Positions 17,786 through 27,200 of a stretch of 57,540 nt of DNA are shown piece by piece. The notes under the pieces are model-generated. The model had not been told where the DNA came from. It did no database searches and worked only from the letters and a program-made list of their open reading frames with translations. Location of the stretch: assembly GCF_001635685.1 (NCBI RefSeq), contig NZ_LWFF01000278.1, positions 1-57,540 on the forward strand, in the 5' to 3' direction. The stretch is from Erythrobacter sp. HI0063. Lineage in GTDB: Bacteria > Pseudomonadota > Alphaproteobacteria > Sphingomonadales > Sphingomonadaceae. A program made the position numbers and the translations under genes. The first letter of the stretch is position 1. Each line of letters opens with the position of its first letter.

Positions 17786-18097
17786 TCAATCCTTGCAGTA
17801 GAGTTGATAGAGAGTGGCGAGGAGCGTCTCGACCCTTGCATCGGCAATCGAATACCAGAGCGTCTGACTTTCGCGCCTGTAGGCGACGAGCCCCTCGTCC
17901 CGCATCCGCGCAAGGTGCTGCGAACAGGCCGATTGGGACAGTCCGACATCGCGTGCCAGATCGCCGACGGTCACCTCTCCATGTTCGACCATCTTGCACA
18001 GCAGCATCAGCCTGCGCGCATTGCCAAGCGCCTTCAGCGTATCGGCCACCCCGCTGGCTTTCGCTTCGAAGGTTTCGAGATCCATCGGTTCGAGCAT
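17786..18097 (-). CDS. ArsR-family persulfide sensor, BigR/SqrR type
   Basis: 103-residue winged-helix repressor. C34 (in RLMLLCKM) and C101 (in LYQLYC) sit where BigR/SqrR proteins have the cysteine pair that forms a disulfide or polysulfide bridge in response to reactive sulfur species. The recognition helix is SQSACSQHLARMRDEGLV, with an extra C58. An AAGGAG lies 8 nt before the ATG. It is divergent from the metallo-beta-lactamase gene across a 19-bp perfect inverted repeat (18110-18156), which is probably its own operator, and is first in an operon with the rhodanese and TSUP exporter. Confidence 0.92.
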   Translation of the reverse strand: MLEPMDLETFEAKASGVADTLKALGNARRLMLLCKMVEHGEVTVGDLARDVGLSQSACSQHLARMRDEGLVAYRRESQTLWYSIADARVETLLATLYQLYCKD

Positions 18098-18109
18098 CGC
18101 TTCACTCCT

Positions 18110-18156
18110 TTAGCTCTTGCTAATATAGCAAGGCGCTCTATATTAGCAAGAGCTAA
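18110..18156. promoter_or_regulatory. Symmetric divergent promoter/operator of the sulfur module
   Basis: Two 19-bp arms, TTAGCTCTTGCTAATATAG (18110-18128) and its exact reverse complement (18138-18156), are separated by 9 bp. Each arm also contains the smaller palindrome TTAGC-TCTT-GCTAA, so two repressor sites are likely. On the plus strand TTGCTA (18117) and TATATT (18139) make a -35/-10 pair with 16-bp spacing. By symmetry the same pair exists on the minus strand. Thus both divergent promoters overlap and both would be covered by the ArsR-type regulator. Confidence 0.8.
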
Positions 18157-18168
18157 TGGAGTCAGATT

Positions 18169-19047
18169 ATGAGCCGACCTGTCATCGAGGCATTCTTCGA
18201 CGAACCGACTAACACGATCAGCTACCTCGTCGGCGATCCCGCCACCCGTATCGCTGCCGTGATCGACCCGGTGCTCGACTTCGATCTCGCGAGCGGCGAC
18301 GCCGACACGCGCAGTGCGGAGCGGATCCTCGCATTCGCGAAGGACCGGGCGTGGGAGATCGCGATGGTGCTGGAAACGCATGCCCATGCGGATCACCTGT
18401 CGGCCGCGCCCTTCATCAAGGCGCAGACCGGTGCCTCGATCGGGATCGGCGCCCATATTCGCGACGTGCAAAAGATTTTCCGCCCGGTCTTCGCGATGGA
18501 CGATCTCGCGGTCGACGGGTCGGATTTCGATCGCCTGTTCGAAGACGAAGAACGCTTCCGCATCGGCGAGCTGGAAGTCGGGGTCATGCATGTCCCCGGC
18601 CATACGCCGGCGGATGTCGCTTATCTCATTGGCGATGCCGCCTTCGTCGGCGACACCCTCTTCATGCCCGATTACGGCACCGCGCGCGCCGATTTTCCCG
18701 GCGGTGACGCACGAACGCTCTATCGTTCGATCCGGCGCCTGCTGGAACTACCCGACGACACACGCCTCTTCCTGTGCCACGATTACAAGGCCCCGGGACG
18801 CGACGAGTATCGCTGGGAAACCACTGTCGACGAACAGAAGCGCACCAGCGTTCACATCCACGAAGGTATGAGCGAGGACGAATTCGTCGCCATGCGCGAA
18901 AAGCGCGATGCAGGCCTGTCGGTCCCCAAACTTCTCCTGCCATCGATCCAGGTCAATATCCGTGCCGGACGCTTCGAGGAGGCGGAGGCCAACGGCGTCA
19001 GCTATCTGCGCATCCCGGTGAAATGGAACTCCGGCAATCCGGCGTGA
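18169..19047 (+). CDS. Metallo-beta-lactamase-fold persulfide dioxygenase (Blh-like)
   Basis: 292 residues, MBL fold. The metal motif is HAHADH at 71-76, with H145 in VPGHTPAD, D162 in VGDTLF and H204 in FLCHDYKAPG. The iron-binding ETHE1/Blh class has these ligands, and the DYGTARADFPGG block matches Blh-type enzymes. The expected reaction is oxidation of glutathione persulfide to sulfite in the cytoplasm. It diverges from the BigR-type repressor over the shared symmetric operator; GGAG precedes the ATG. Together with the rhodanese and TSUP exporter it forms a sulfide-detoxification set. No sulfide:quinone oxidoreductase is present here. Confidence 0.9.
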   Translation: MSRPVIEAFFDEPTNTISYLVGDPATRIAAVIDPVLDFDLASGDADTRSAERILAFAKDRAWEIAMVLETHAHADHLSAAPFIKAQTGASIGIGAHIRDVQKIFRPVFAMDDLAVDGSDFDRLFEDEERFRIGELEVGVMHVPGHTPADVAYLIGDAAFVGDTLFMPDYGTARADFPGGDARTLYRSIRRLLELPDDTRLFLCHDYKAPGRDEYRWETTVDEQKRTSVHIHEGMSEDEFVAMREKRDAGLSVPKLLLPSIQVNIRAGRFEEAEANGVSYLRIPVKWNSGNPA

Positions 19048-19181
19048 TCGGAGTGCACAGGGTCGGCTTCTGGGCCGGCAAGAGACTGTCCGGTAATGGC
19101 GCTGCGAAGCACTGAAGCGGACGTTCGGATCATGCAGGCTGGATTTCGATGCCGACATCGAGTTTGCGCAAGTTGATCTGC

Positions 19182-19892
19182 TCATTCCGCAGGAAGCGAC
19201 GACACCGCAATATCCGCCATTGCATTAGCAATCCTGACTAGCCGGTCTTGTGGTAGCCGCTGCTTCGCACCGTTCAGACATAATCCGGCAACCGGCTCGC
19301 CGCGCACGCGCAGGGGGATCGCGACGCAGTTGAGGCCTGATTGGTATTGCCCCTGCTCAATGGCGAAGCCGCGTTGGCGCACCGCTTGAAGCTCTTCGCT
19401 CAAATCCGCTGCCTCGTCCGTCGCGGCCAATGATCGCGCGACGCCGGGCATGAACGCAGCGAGCACGAGGCCGATCGCCGAGCCGGACAGCGGCTCGCGG
19501 CAGCTCAAGCGGCTGTAAGTGGCGGGATTGTTCGGTAATTCGATCCCGTCGAGATAATAGAGTTCGTCGCCGCTTGGCACAATCAGATAGGTCGATTCAT
19601 TAAAACGCTGGGCCGTCTCCTCAATCAGCGGCCTAAAGCGCCGCCTTAGTGCATCGTCGTCGCCCGCGATCCGGGCGAGATTGAGAATGCGGCCACCAAG
19701 TCGGTATTCCGATCCTGTTGCGGGACGACGGACGTAACCCAGCGCGACCAGCGTCGCGAGGATGTTGTGCGCGGTGGACGACTGCACCCCGGCGGCTCTG
19801 GCGATTGCGCCAAGCGGGGCGGCTCCCTGTTCCCGTGCGAGAAATTCCAGCATCCGCATCGCGCGCTCGACCGACTGGATCGGCTTGCTCAT
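19182..19892 (-). CDS. IclR-family transcriptional regulator
   Basis: 236 residues from the ATG at 19892 (an ATG at 19904 is in frame, but GGAGAGCGGA directly precedes the downstream one). The N-terminal winged helix covers about residues 1-65 (SVERAMRMLEFLAR, then AAGVQSSTAHNILATLVALGYV). The C-terminal IclR ligand domain has LYYLDGIELPNN, SGLNCVAIPLRVRGEPVAGLCLNG. It is divergent from the ABM-VOC and EthD genes, which it probably controls. These regulators often sense aromatic or small-acid metabolites; the effector is unknown. Confidence 0.9.
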   Translation of the reverse strand: MSKPIQSVERAMRMLEFLAREQGAAPLGAIARAAGVQSSTAHNILATLVALGYVRRPATGSEYRLGGRILNLARIAGDDDALRRRFRPLIEETAQRFNESTYLIVPSGDELYYLDGIELPNNPATYSRLSCREPLSGSAIGLVLAAFMPGVARSLAATDEAADLSEELQAVRQRGFAIEQGQYQSGLNCVAIPLRVRGEPVAGLCLNGAKQRLPQDRLVRIANAMADIAVSSLPAE

Positions 19893-19930
19893 TCCGCTCT
19901 CCATTCAACCATGCTGAACTTATGCGTTTT

Positions 19931-19961
19931 GTGTTCGTCGATGGCCAGAACAACGGAACAC
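19931..19961. promoter_or_regulatory. Possible IclR operator
   Basis: In the divergent space, GTGTTC (19931-19936) faces GAACAC (19956-19961), with an extra GAACA half at 19948-19952. Position and symmetry fit a site for the adjacent IclR regulator. The arms are short, so this is tentative. Confidence 0.3.
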
Positions 19962-20014
19962 CTGCGCGCCAAACTCCATTGCCAGTGCAGATGAACAGCA
20001 AAGGAAACCAGCCA

Positions 20015-20848
20015 ATGCCCCAAATCCTCATGGCGCAATGCACGGCCTTGCCGGGCCGCGAAGATGCGCTCGCTCGCCACATCGCGGAACTTGCCGCAGC
20101 TGTTCGCCAAGAAGCGGAAAATGAAGGGTTCGAAGTGTTCCAGAGGCCCGAAGTCGAGCGCGGCTGGACTGTGATCGAGCGCTACCGAAACCGCGATGCT
20201 TTCGAGACGCATCTGGAGCAGTCGCACACCAAGGCGTTCAACGAAGCCTTGGAAAGCCTGGTCGAAGGTGGCGCGTCCGACGTGACTGAGCTTGCACCGG
20301 CCTGTCAGGCGGACGACGCCGCACCCGGCATTCGCGGCATCGATCACGTCGGCGTGACCGTGCCCGATATGGATGCGGCATCGGACTTTCTCACCCGCGC
20401 TTTCGGCGCACGCACGCTCTACGATGTTCTACCCGCCGATGCGGACCCGATGGCGGGTGACGAGGTGGAGCATCAGCTCGGCATTCCCGAAGGCGCGCGG
20501 ATCGAGCATATGCGGCTGATGCGTATCGGCGCGTCCGCGAATATCGAGATGTTCCGCATCGCCAATACCGATCAGGCCGATGCTGCGGGACTGGTCGATT
20601 TCGGGTTGCAGCACATTGCCATTTACGTCGAAAACATGAAGGCCGCTGCCGACCGACTAGTGCGGGCGGGCGGAACCCTTCTTTCGGACCCGCATCCGTT
20701 AGCCAGCGTTGAAGCGGGCGAGCGCAATTCCGGCGTCTATGCCCGTGCGCCATGGGGTATGCTGATCGAGCTGATCTCTACTCCGGACGGGATAGACTAC
20801 CCCGCCGATTGCCCGATGCCGCGCTGGAAACCCCAACACAACAGCTGA
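20015..20848 (+). CDS. ABM monooxygenase-fold and VOC domain fusion
   Basis: 277 residues with two domains. The first ~90 resemble the antibiotic-biosynthesis-monooxygenase dimeric barrel (PGREDALARHIAELAAAV, then ERYRNRDAFETHLEQSHTKAF). Residues ~105-255 are a vicinal-oxygen-chelate (glyoxalase/dioxygenase) domain: GIRGIDHVGVTVPDM, then GLQHIAIYVENMKAA, with metal-type His and Glu (LIELIS) positions. The ATG at 20015 has AAGGAAA upstream. It lies before an EthD gene and opposite an IclR regulator, so a role in catabolism of an aromatic or polyketide-like compound is likely. Substrate unknown. Confidence 0.82.
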   Translation: MPQILMAQCTALPGREDALARHIAELAAAVRQEAENEGFEVFQRPEVERGWTVIERYRNRDAFETHLEQSHTKAFNEALESLVEGGASDVTELAPACQADDAAPGIRGIDHVGVTVPDMDAASDFLTRAFGARTLYDVLPADADPMAGDEVEHQLGIPEGARIEHMRLMRIGASANIEMFRIANTDQADAAGLVDFGLQHIAIYVENMKAAADRLVRAGGTLLSDPHPLASVEAGERNSGVYARAPWGMLIELISTPDGIDYPADCPMPRWKPQHNS

Positions 20849-20867
20849 CTTTCAAGGAGACCGGCTA

Positions 20868-21227
20868 ATGATCAAGATGACCATGTTCCTGAAGCGCAAG
20901 GCTGGTATGAGCCACGACGACTTCGTGAAGCACCATATCGAGGTGCACGGCCCCCAATTCCGCTCCATCCCGGAGGCCCAGACCCATTGCCTGCGCTATA
21001 TCCAAACCCATCCCGTGGAGCTGAAAACCGATGTGGCGCAAAATGCCGATTTCGATGGGACCGCAGAGCTGTGGTTCGATAGCGAGGCCGGGATGGAAGA
21101 GGTTCTGACGTCCGAGACTTACAACAACGTCGTCTTCCCAGACGAGAAGACTTTTCTCGATCACGACAACACCCTAATCCTCATCGGCGAACAGGTCGAG
21201 ATCATCGGCGATTTTCGCGAGGGATGA
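20868..21227 (+). CDS. EthD-domain protein
   Basis: 119 residues, one dimeric alpha/beta-barrel domain of the EthD type: MIKMTMFLKRKAGMSHDDF, then HHIEVHGPQFRSIP, and FDGTAELWFDSEAGMEE. EthD proteins accompany degradation pathways; some have been shown to be lyases or dehydrochlorinase-like, but many have no assigned reaction. AAGGAG lies 8 nt before the ATG, and the ABM-VOC stop is 19 bp upstream, so the two form an operon. Confidence 0.87.
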   Translation: MIKMTMFLKRKAGMSHDDFVKHHIEVHGPQFRSIPEAQTHCLRYIQTHPVELKTDVAQNADFDGTAELWFDSEAGMEEVLTSETYNNVVFPDEKTFLDHDNTLILIGEQVEIIGDFREG

Positions 21228-21356
21228 TCGTCGAACGGAAGGCATAGGCTCAATTTGGGCCATGTGCGAGCCGTCCGGTTTCATTAATCTTGGGCGGAAG
21301 GTCGTCGTTCAGCTGCGTGCCGATGTGCCGGCCTTCCGCGTTTTCTATTAGGTATT

Positions 21357-22280
21357 TTAAGCGTTTTCGCTTTTGAGAACGATGTCAGCGATGCAGCGAT
21401 GCTGAGGGATTCCTCGCATCAGGTGGAGGACCAAGACTGCAAGCCAGATCGCCAGGGTGAAATGCAACAAGTTGGCCTTGGCCGACCAGCCCCCGTCCCA
21501 CAGCTGCGCGCTGAAGGCGATGGCGCCAAGGGCGTTGATCACGCCATGCATCCACACCGCCGCGAGCGTGCTCCGCCGCGCCAGCAGCCAGACCCGGGTC
21601 ATCAGCAGCGACAGGCCCATAACCGTCACCGTATAGGAGGGCAGGTAGAAACTGAAACCGAGGCCGCCGCGCCATTCGGGCAGGATCGCCATGATCGGCA
21701 AATGCCAGAGCGACCAGATCAGCCCGAGCAGGAGCGAGGCCGGCACTTCACCAAGCCGGTCGAGCAGGCGCGGGAGCAGATAGCCGCGCCAGCCGCCTTC
21801 CTCGCCCAGCGGACCCGCGCCCAGCACGGCGGTGACCACGCCGTTGAAGATCACCGCCGGGAACAGGGTGAGATAGGACAGCACAGGCGGCACGCCGTCC
21901 ATCGGCACCGGCGTGTAGCCGAGCGCCGCGGTCAGGCCGAGCACCGCGAGCGGCAGCGGCAGGGCGATGGCCGCGACTCCCGCCCAGCCTATGCGCCAGC
22001 GCAGGAAGCCGGCCGCCCATTCGCCCAGCCGCCCCTCGCGCGCGCTCAGCACCGCTCCCGCCAGGCCCGGGCCGAAGGAGCCGACATAGACCGCGATCAG
22101 CATCGGCGTGGCGGTGAGCGAATCCGGCCGTCCGGTCGCCGACCAGACGCCCAGCCAGACAAGCCAGCTGAAGCCGAAAGCGAGCGCGAGAAAGGTCGCG
22201 ACACGGGCCGCCCAGGCGGCAAGAACGAAAAGGCGTCGGAGTTTTACCAGTCGTTCGGTTTCATTCCCTTTCCGTTGCAC
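21357..22280 (-). CDS. CPBP-family intramembrane metalloprotease
   Basis: 307 residues with about eight membrane segments. Motif 1 of the CPBP/Abi family is present as EEGGWRGYLLPRL (EExxxR), motif 2 as FxxxH in LIWSLWHLP, and motif 3 as HGVINA (HxxxN), so the zinc site looks complete. Family members process prenylated or membrane proteins, and in some bacteria act in bacteriocin self-immunity. It is the last recognisable gene of the island and is transcribed alone. Substrate unknown. Confidence 0.88.
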   Translation of the reverse strand: MQRKGNETERLVKLRRLFVLAAWAARVATFLALAFGFSWLVWLGVWSATGRPDSLTATPMLIAVYVGSFGPGLAGAVLSAREGRLGEWAAGFLRWRIGWAGVAAIALPLPLAVLGLTAALGYTPVPMDGVPPVLSYLTLFPAVIFNGVVTAVLGAGPLGEEGGWRGYLLPRLLDRLGEVPASLLLGLIWSLWHLPIMAILPEWRGGLGFSFYLPSYTVTVMGLSLLMTRVWLLARRSTLAAVWMHGVINALGAIAFSAQLWDGGWSAKANLLHFTLAIWLAVLVLHLMRGIPQHRCIADIVLKSENA

Positions 22281-22722
22281 CCCGGACGCTTGTTCATGCT
22301 GACATCCACCGCATCAGCCGCACTTAAGCAGGCGAATCCGTGAGTAGATCGGGACGAAAGCTGGTCCTAAGTAACGATCTTGTGACTTGCGCTTCCTGTT
22401 AGTAACGTACTCCATCCATCACTGCCGAGTCACAGTTTCATATGAGGCGTGCGTGAGATTTTTCCTGACGCGGGCAGTGCTGATCGATATCACGTTGTGG
22501 CGAAGCCGCTGGAAAATCATGCGCCTTGCCCCTTCCCCGCTCTGATGCCCAGAAATTCGGCGCTCTTCCGTGTGGGTATCAAGAGGGTCCCGGACGCCTG
22601 AACTTGCCTCCTTGGACCTGAAGCAATACGCCTCGGAATCAGCGGGCCGAAGATACGCTTTCGTGTTCCCCAAGACGCGAAATGACGGGGAATAGAGATA
22701 TATATCCAGAGCTTATGGCCAG
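22281..22722. other. Gene-poor island end
   Basis: About 440 bp without a convincing gene, just inside attR. A plus-strand frame ends near 22695 with LDLKQYASESAGRRYAFVF, which looks protein-like and could be the 3' remnant of a decayed gene, but no start or family can be given. Minus-strand frames here are unconvincing. Confidence 0.5.
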
Positions 22723-22767
22723 CTCTTAATCAGCGGGTCCTAGGTTCGAGCCCTAGTGCGTCCACCA
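22723..22767. repeat. Attachment site attR (45-bp copy of tRNA-Lys 3' half)
   Basis: Identical over 45 bases to 12281-12325 and diverging immediately outside. It lacks the acceptor 5' strand, D arm and half of the anticodon stem, so it is not a functional tRNA. It marks the distal end of the island; core sequence (the RND operon) resumes 51 bp later. Confidence 0.93.
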
Positions 22768-22817
22768 CCTTCTCTCATCACATCATTCGAGCGGTCTTTT
22801 CGAACTCAGATCGTTCG

Positions 22818-24257
22818 CTATGGCTGCGGGAAACCGCCGCCGAGCGCCACGAACAGGGTCGCGCGGTTTTGCAGCCAGGCGCGTTGCGTGGTGAGCAATT
22901 GCTGCTGCGCGCTGAAAAGATTGCGCTCGGCATCGAGGACTTCGAGGTAGCTTCCCACGCCTTCGCGGTAACGTAGCCGGGCGATGCGGGCGATCCGCTC
23001 TTGCGCAGTCACGGCCCGGCGCAGCGTATCGAGTTGCTCGGCGAGATACTCCCGTCCGGCCAGTGCGTCCGATACCTCGCGAAAAGCGGTTTGCACGGTG
23101 CGATCGTAATTCGCGACCTGTTCCACCTCCAGCGCCTGTGCGAGGTCCAGACTGGCCTCGCGCCCGCCCCAGTCGAAGATCGGGAGCGAGATGCTGGGGC
23201 CGAAGCTCCAGCCCAGGCTATCGCCCGAAAACAGTCCGTCCAGGCTGCCGGACGACAGGCCGGCATTACCGGTCAGCGAGATGGTGGGAAAGAACGCCGC
23301 ACGCGCAGCGCCGATATTCGCGCGGGCGGAACGCAACTGCTCTTCGGCTGCAACGATATCGGGGCGCACCAGCAACAGGTCGGACGGCAATCCTGCGGCG
23401 AGGCGGCGGTCATCGCCCTGCGCAGCCAGCGCTAGACCTTCGGGAAGGGCTTCAGGAACGGTCCCGCCTACAAGCACGGCAAGCTGGTTGCGCAAGCGAG
23501 CCAGTACCAGCTTCTCGCTCGCCACCTGCTGTTCGGCCTGGGTCAACAGCGTCTCGGCCTGGCGGTAGGGTAGCGCGGAGGTCACGCCGTTGTCGAGGCG
23601 AAGCCGGGCGATCCTGAGCCCCTCTCGCCGACTTTCGGCGGTCGCCTGGGCCAGCGCGATCTGCTCTTCGGTCTCGACGATCTCGAAATAGGTCGTCGCC
23701 GTGTCCGCGATCAGGGAGAGATAGAACGCGCGCTGAGCGGCGACGGTGGCGAGATATTCGGCCCGCGCGGCTTGCGACAGGCTGGCGACCCGGCCCCAGA
23801 AATCGAGTTCGAAACTGCTGACGCCGACGCCAACTTCGAAACGATTGAAAGTGACCGAGGCCGGAGCGCCTTCCACATCGCCGGTGTCGAGGGCGGGATT
23901 GACGCCGAGCGGCTGTCGCGTGCGGGTCGCCCCACCGCTCGCAACAACGCTGGGCAATTCGCGGCTGTCCTGAATGCGATAGCGCGCCCGCGCCTGCTCG
24001 ATCCGCGCCGTGGCGGCGAGGAGGTCGCGATTGTTCTCCAGCGCGCTGGCGATCAGCGCGGTCAGGCGCGGATCGGGGAACCAGTCCCGATAGGAAAGCT
24101 GCGATGCCACGACCTCGCCATCGGGGCGATAGTCCGGATCGAAGGCAGGCGCGGTCGCGGCGGGCGGGCGGACATGCTCGGGCGCCATGCTGGCGCATCC
24201 GGCGAGCCCTGTTGATGCCAGCGCGAGCGCCGCGATGGTCTTGATGGAGCGGATCAT
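22818..24257 (-). CDS. RND efflux outer-membrane channel lipoprotein, NodT/OprM family
   Basis: 479 residues, TolC-like outer-membrane factor. A lipoprotein signal starts MIRSIKTIAALALAS and ends LAGCAS. Two repeated TolC-type halves follow, with NNRDLLAATARIEQARARY, FELDFWGRV and the second-half block PDIVAAEEQLRSARANIGAARAAFFP. Its ATG overlaps the permease stop (ATGA at 24254-24257). It forms the exit duct for the adaptor and permease encoded upstream. Confidence 0.95.
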   Translation of the reverse strand: MIRSIKTIAALALASTGLAGCASMAPEHVRPPAATAPAFDPDYRPDGEVVASQLSYRDWFPDPRLTALIASALENNRDLLAATARIEQARARYRIQDSRELPSVVASGGATRTRQPLGVNPALDTGDVEGAPASVTFNRFEVGVGVSSFELDFWGRVASLSQAARAEYLATVAAQRAFYLSLIADTATTYFEIVETEEQIALAQATAESRREGLRIARLRLDNGVTSALPYRQAETLLTQAEQQVASEKLVLARLRNQLAVLVGGTVPEALPEGLALAAQGDDRRLAAGLPSDLLLVRPDIVAAEEQLRSARANIGAARAAFFPTISLTGNAGLSSGSLDGLFSGDSLGWSFGPSISLPIFDWGGREASLDLAQALEVEQVANYDRTVQTAFREVSDALAGREYLAEQLDTLRRAVTAQERIARIARLRYREGVGSYLEVLDAERNLFSAQQQLLTTQRAWLQNRATLFVALGGGFPQP

Positions 24258-27200
24258 CGCGCGGTGTCTCCTTCAGGAGCGGAACGTTCGGCATCACCCT
24301 TTTCGTCAGCGGAGGGGTGTATGTCTCCCTCTTCGATATGGCCGGCTGCCGAGGGCTGCTTGCGGCTGATATTCCGGCGCACCAGCAGATAAAGCATTGG
24401 GATCAGGAAGATGCCGAGCACGGTCGCCGCGATCATGCCCCCTGCCACGCCCGTGCCGACGGCGATCCGGCTGGCAGCGCCTGCCCCGCTGGCGAGGACG
24501 AGCGGGACCATGCCCATGGTGAAAGCGAGCGAGGTCATGATGATCGGGCGCAGACGCAGGCGCGCGGCGGCCTTCACAGCGTCGATACGCCTGAGGCCCC
24601 GATCCTCTTCCTCGATCGCGAATTCGACGATCAGGATGGCATTCTTGGCGGCGAGGCCGATGATGGTGATCAGCCCGACATTGAAATAGACGTCCGCAGA
24701 CAGGCCGCGCAGCATCGAGAAAACGACCGCGCCCAGCACGCCCATCGGCACGATCAGCAGCACGGCCAGCGGCACGGCCCAGCTTTCGTACAGCGCAGCG
24801 AGCACCAGGAACACGACCACAACAGACAAAGCGAGCAGGAGCCCGATCTGGCCGCCTGCCTGCTTCTCCTCATAGGAGATGCCGGTCCATTCAAAGCCGA
24901 TGCCCGGCGGCAATTGGCTGGCGAGCTGTTCCATCTCGGCCAGTGCTGCTCCCGAGGATTCGCCCGGAGCGGCCATCCCGGACAGAGTCATGGCGGGATA
25001 GCCATTATAGCGCGCCAGACTGGCGGGCGCGGCGGACCATTCGGCGCTGGCAAAGGCACTGAACGGCACCAGCTCTCCCTGCGCGTTGGGAATGCGCAGC
25101 GCCAGCACATCGTCGGGCGTCATGCGATAGGGCGCATCCGCCTGCACGAGCACCTGCAACACGCGCCCTTCGCGGTTGAAGTCGTTGGCATAGGCGGACC
25201 CGAAAGCGATCGAGAGTGCGGCGTTGACGTCCGTCAGGGACAGGCCCAGCGCCCGTGCCTGCACCCGGTCGATATCGATCGACACTTCCGGGCTCGGCCC
25301 CTGATCCTCGGGCCTGAGATTGGCGATCAGCGGGCTCTGCGATGCCATGCCAAGCAATTGGTCGCGGGCCGCCGTCAGAGCTTCGCGCCCGACCCCGCCG
25401 CGATCCTGCAGTTTCAGGGTAAAGCCGCTCGCCTGCCCCAGCGACTGGATCGCGGGGGGTTGGATAACGAAGGCGATCGCGCCTTCAATCTGGCTGAACA
25501 CTGCCATGCCCTGCCCCAGGATCTCGCCGGCGGCACTGCCTTCGGCGGTCCGCTCGTCCCAGGGCTTGAAGGATGCGAACATCAGAGCGTTGTTCTGGCC
25601 CTGTCCGAAGAAGCTGAAGCCGCGCACAACGACGAGGTTTTCGACCTCATCGCGTGCCAGCCACCAGTCCTCGATCGGCTCCAACGCCTCGTCGGTCCGC
25701 TCCTGCGTGGCACCGGGAGGCGCCTGGACGGCAGTGATCAGATAGCCCTGATCCTCGGTCGGCAGGAAGGCGGAAGGGAGCCGAGCGAACAACAGGACGG
25801 TGACGAGGCCGAGCGCCAGGAACACTGCGAAGGCCCGCCACGGGCGCGACAGGATACGGTCGTTGGCGCGGCCGTATTTCTCCTGCATCCGCGCGAACCA
25901 GCGATTGAAGCGCCCGAAGAAGCGAGCGACAGCGCCGCGAGCGCGCGCCAATTTCCCGCGCCAGCCCGGTTGAGCCTCGGCCGCTTCGTCTGTCACGGGA
26001 TCGTCGGTGTGGTCATGGCCCTGCTCGATCGGCTTCAGGAAGGTCGCGCACAAAGCAGGCGTCAGCGACAGAGCGAGGAAGGCGGAAAAGAAGATCGAGA
26101 TCGCCAGCGTGACCGAGAACTGGCGATAGATTCCGCCCGTCGATCCGGGGAAGAAGGCCATCGGCACGAACACCGCGATCAAGACCAGCGTAATGCCGAT
26201 GATCGCGCCGCTGATCTGGCCCATCGCCTTTCGCGTGGCTGCGAGCGGGGGCAGCCCTTCTTCGCGCATGATCCGCTCTACATTCTCGATCACCACGATC
26301 GCATCGTCGACCAGAATGCCGATCGCCAGCACCATGCCGAACAGCGAGAGGACATTGATCGAAAAACCGAACAGCCAGAGGCCAAGACAGGCACCCGCTA
26401 GCGCGATCGGAACGACGAGCGTGGGGATCAGAGTGGCGCGCCAGTTCTGGAGGAACAGGAACATGACGAGGAAGACGAGCACCATCGCTTCGACCAGCGT
26501 CTTGACCACTTCTTCGACCGAAGCCTGGACGAAGGGCGTCGTGTCGTAAGGGATCGACCAGGCGACATCCCCCGGCAGGCCGGACGACAATTCCGCCATC
26601 CGCGCCTTTACGCCTTCCGCCGTGGCCAGAGCGTTGGCCCCGGTGGCGAGCTGGACCGCCATGCCCGCCATGGGCTTGCCATTGAGCGTGGTCGAGGTTG
26701 CGTAGGTCTGTGCGCCGATCTCGACCCGCGCCACTTCGCCCAATCGCACAACCGCCGCGCCGGTGCTGGCGCGCAGGATGATGTTCTCGAACTCCTCGAC
26801 GCTGGTGAAGCGCCCGTCCGTCGTGATGGTGGCGGTTATCTGCTGTCCGTCCGCGATCGGCTGTGCCCCGATCGAACCGCCTGCGGTCTGCGCGTTCTGT
26901 TCGCGGATTGCGGCAAGCACCGCGCCGGGCGAAAGATTGTAGGACGCCAGCGCATCGGGATCGAGCCAGATGCGCATGGCATATTGCGATCCGAACAGCG
27001 TGACATCGCCCACCCCGGCAACGCGGCGCAATTCATCCACGACCTGGGTGGCGGCGATATTGCCGAGATCGGTGGTGTCGAGCGCGCCGCTCTGCGACGT
27101 CAGGGCCACGATCATCAGGAAGCCGGCATTGGCCTGGCGCACGGTGATGCCCTGCCTGCGGACTTCTTCGGGCAGTCGCGCTTCGACCGTGCTGAGGCGG

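Noticed and set aside
22419..22673. 84-codon minus-strand frame before attR
   Set aside because: No family motif, no ribosome-binding site, atypical composition; treated as gene-poor sequence.
22723..22767. A second tRNA-Lys gene
   Set aside because: Only the 3' 45 bases are present; acceptor 5' strand and D arm are missing, so it is an attachment-site copy.
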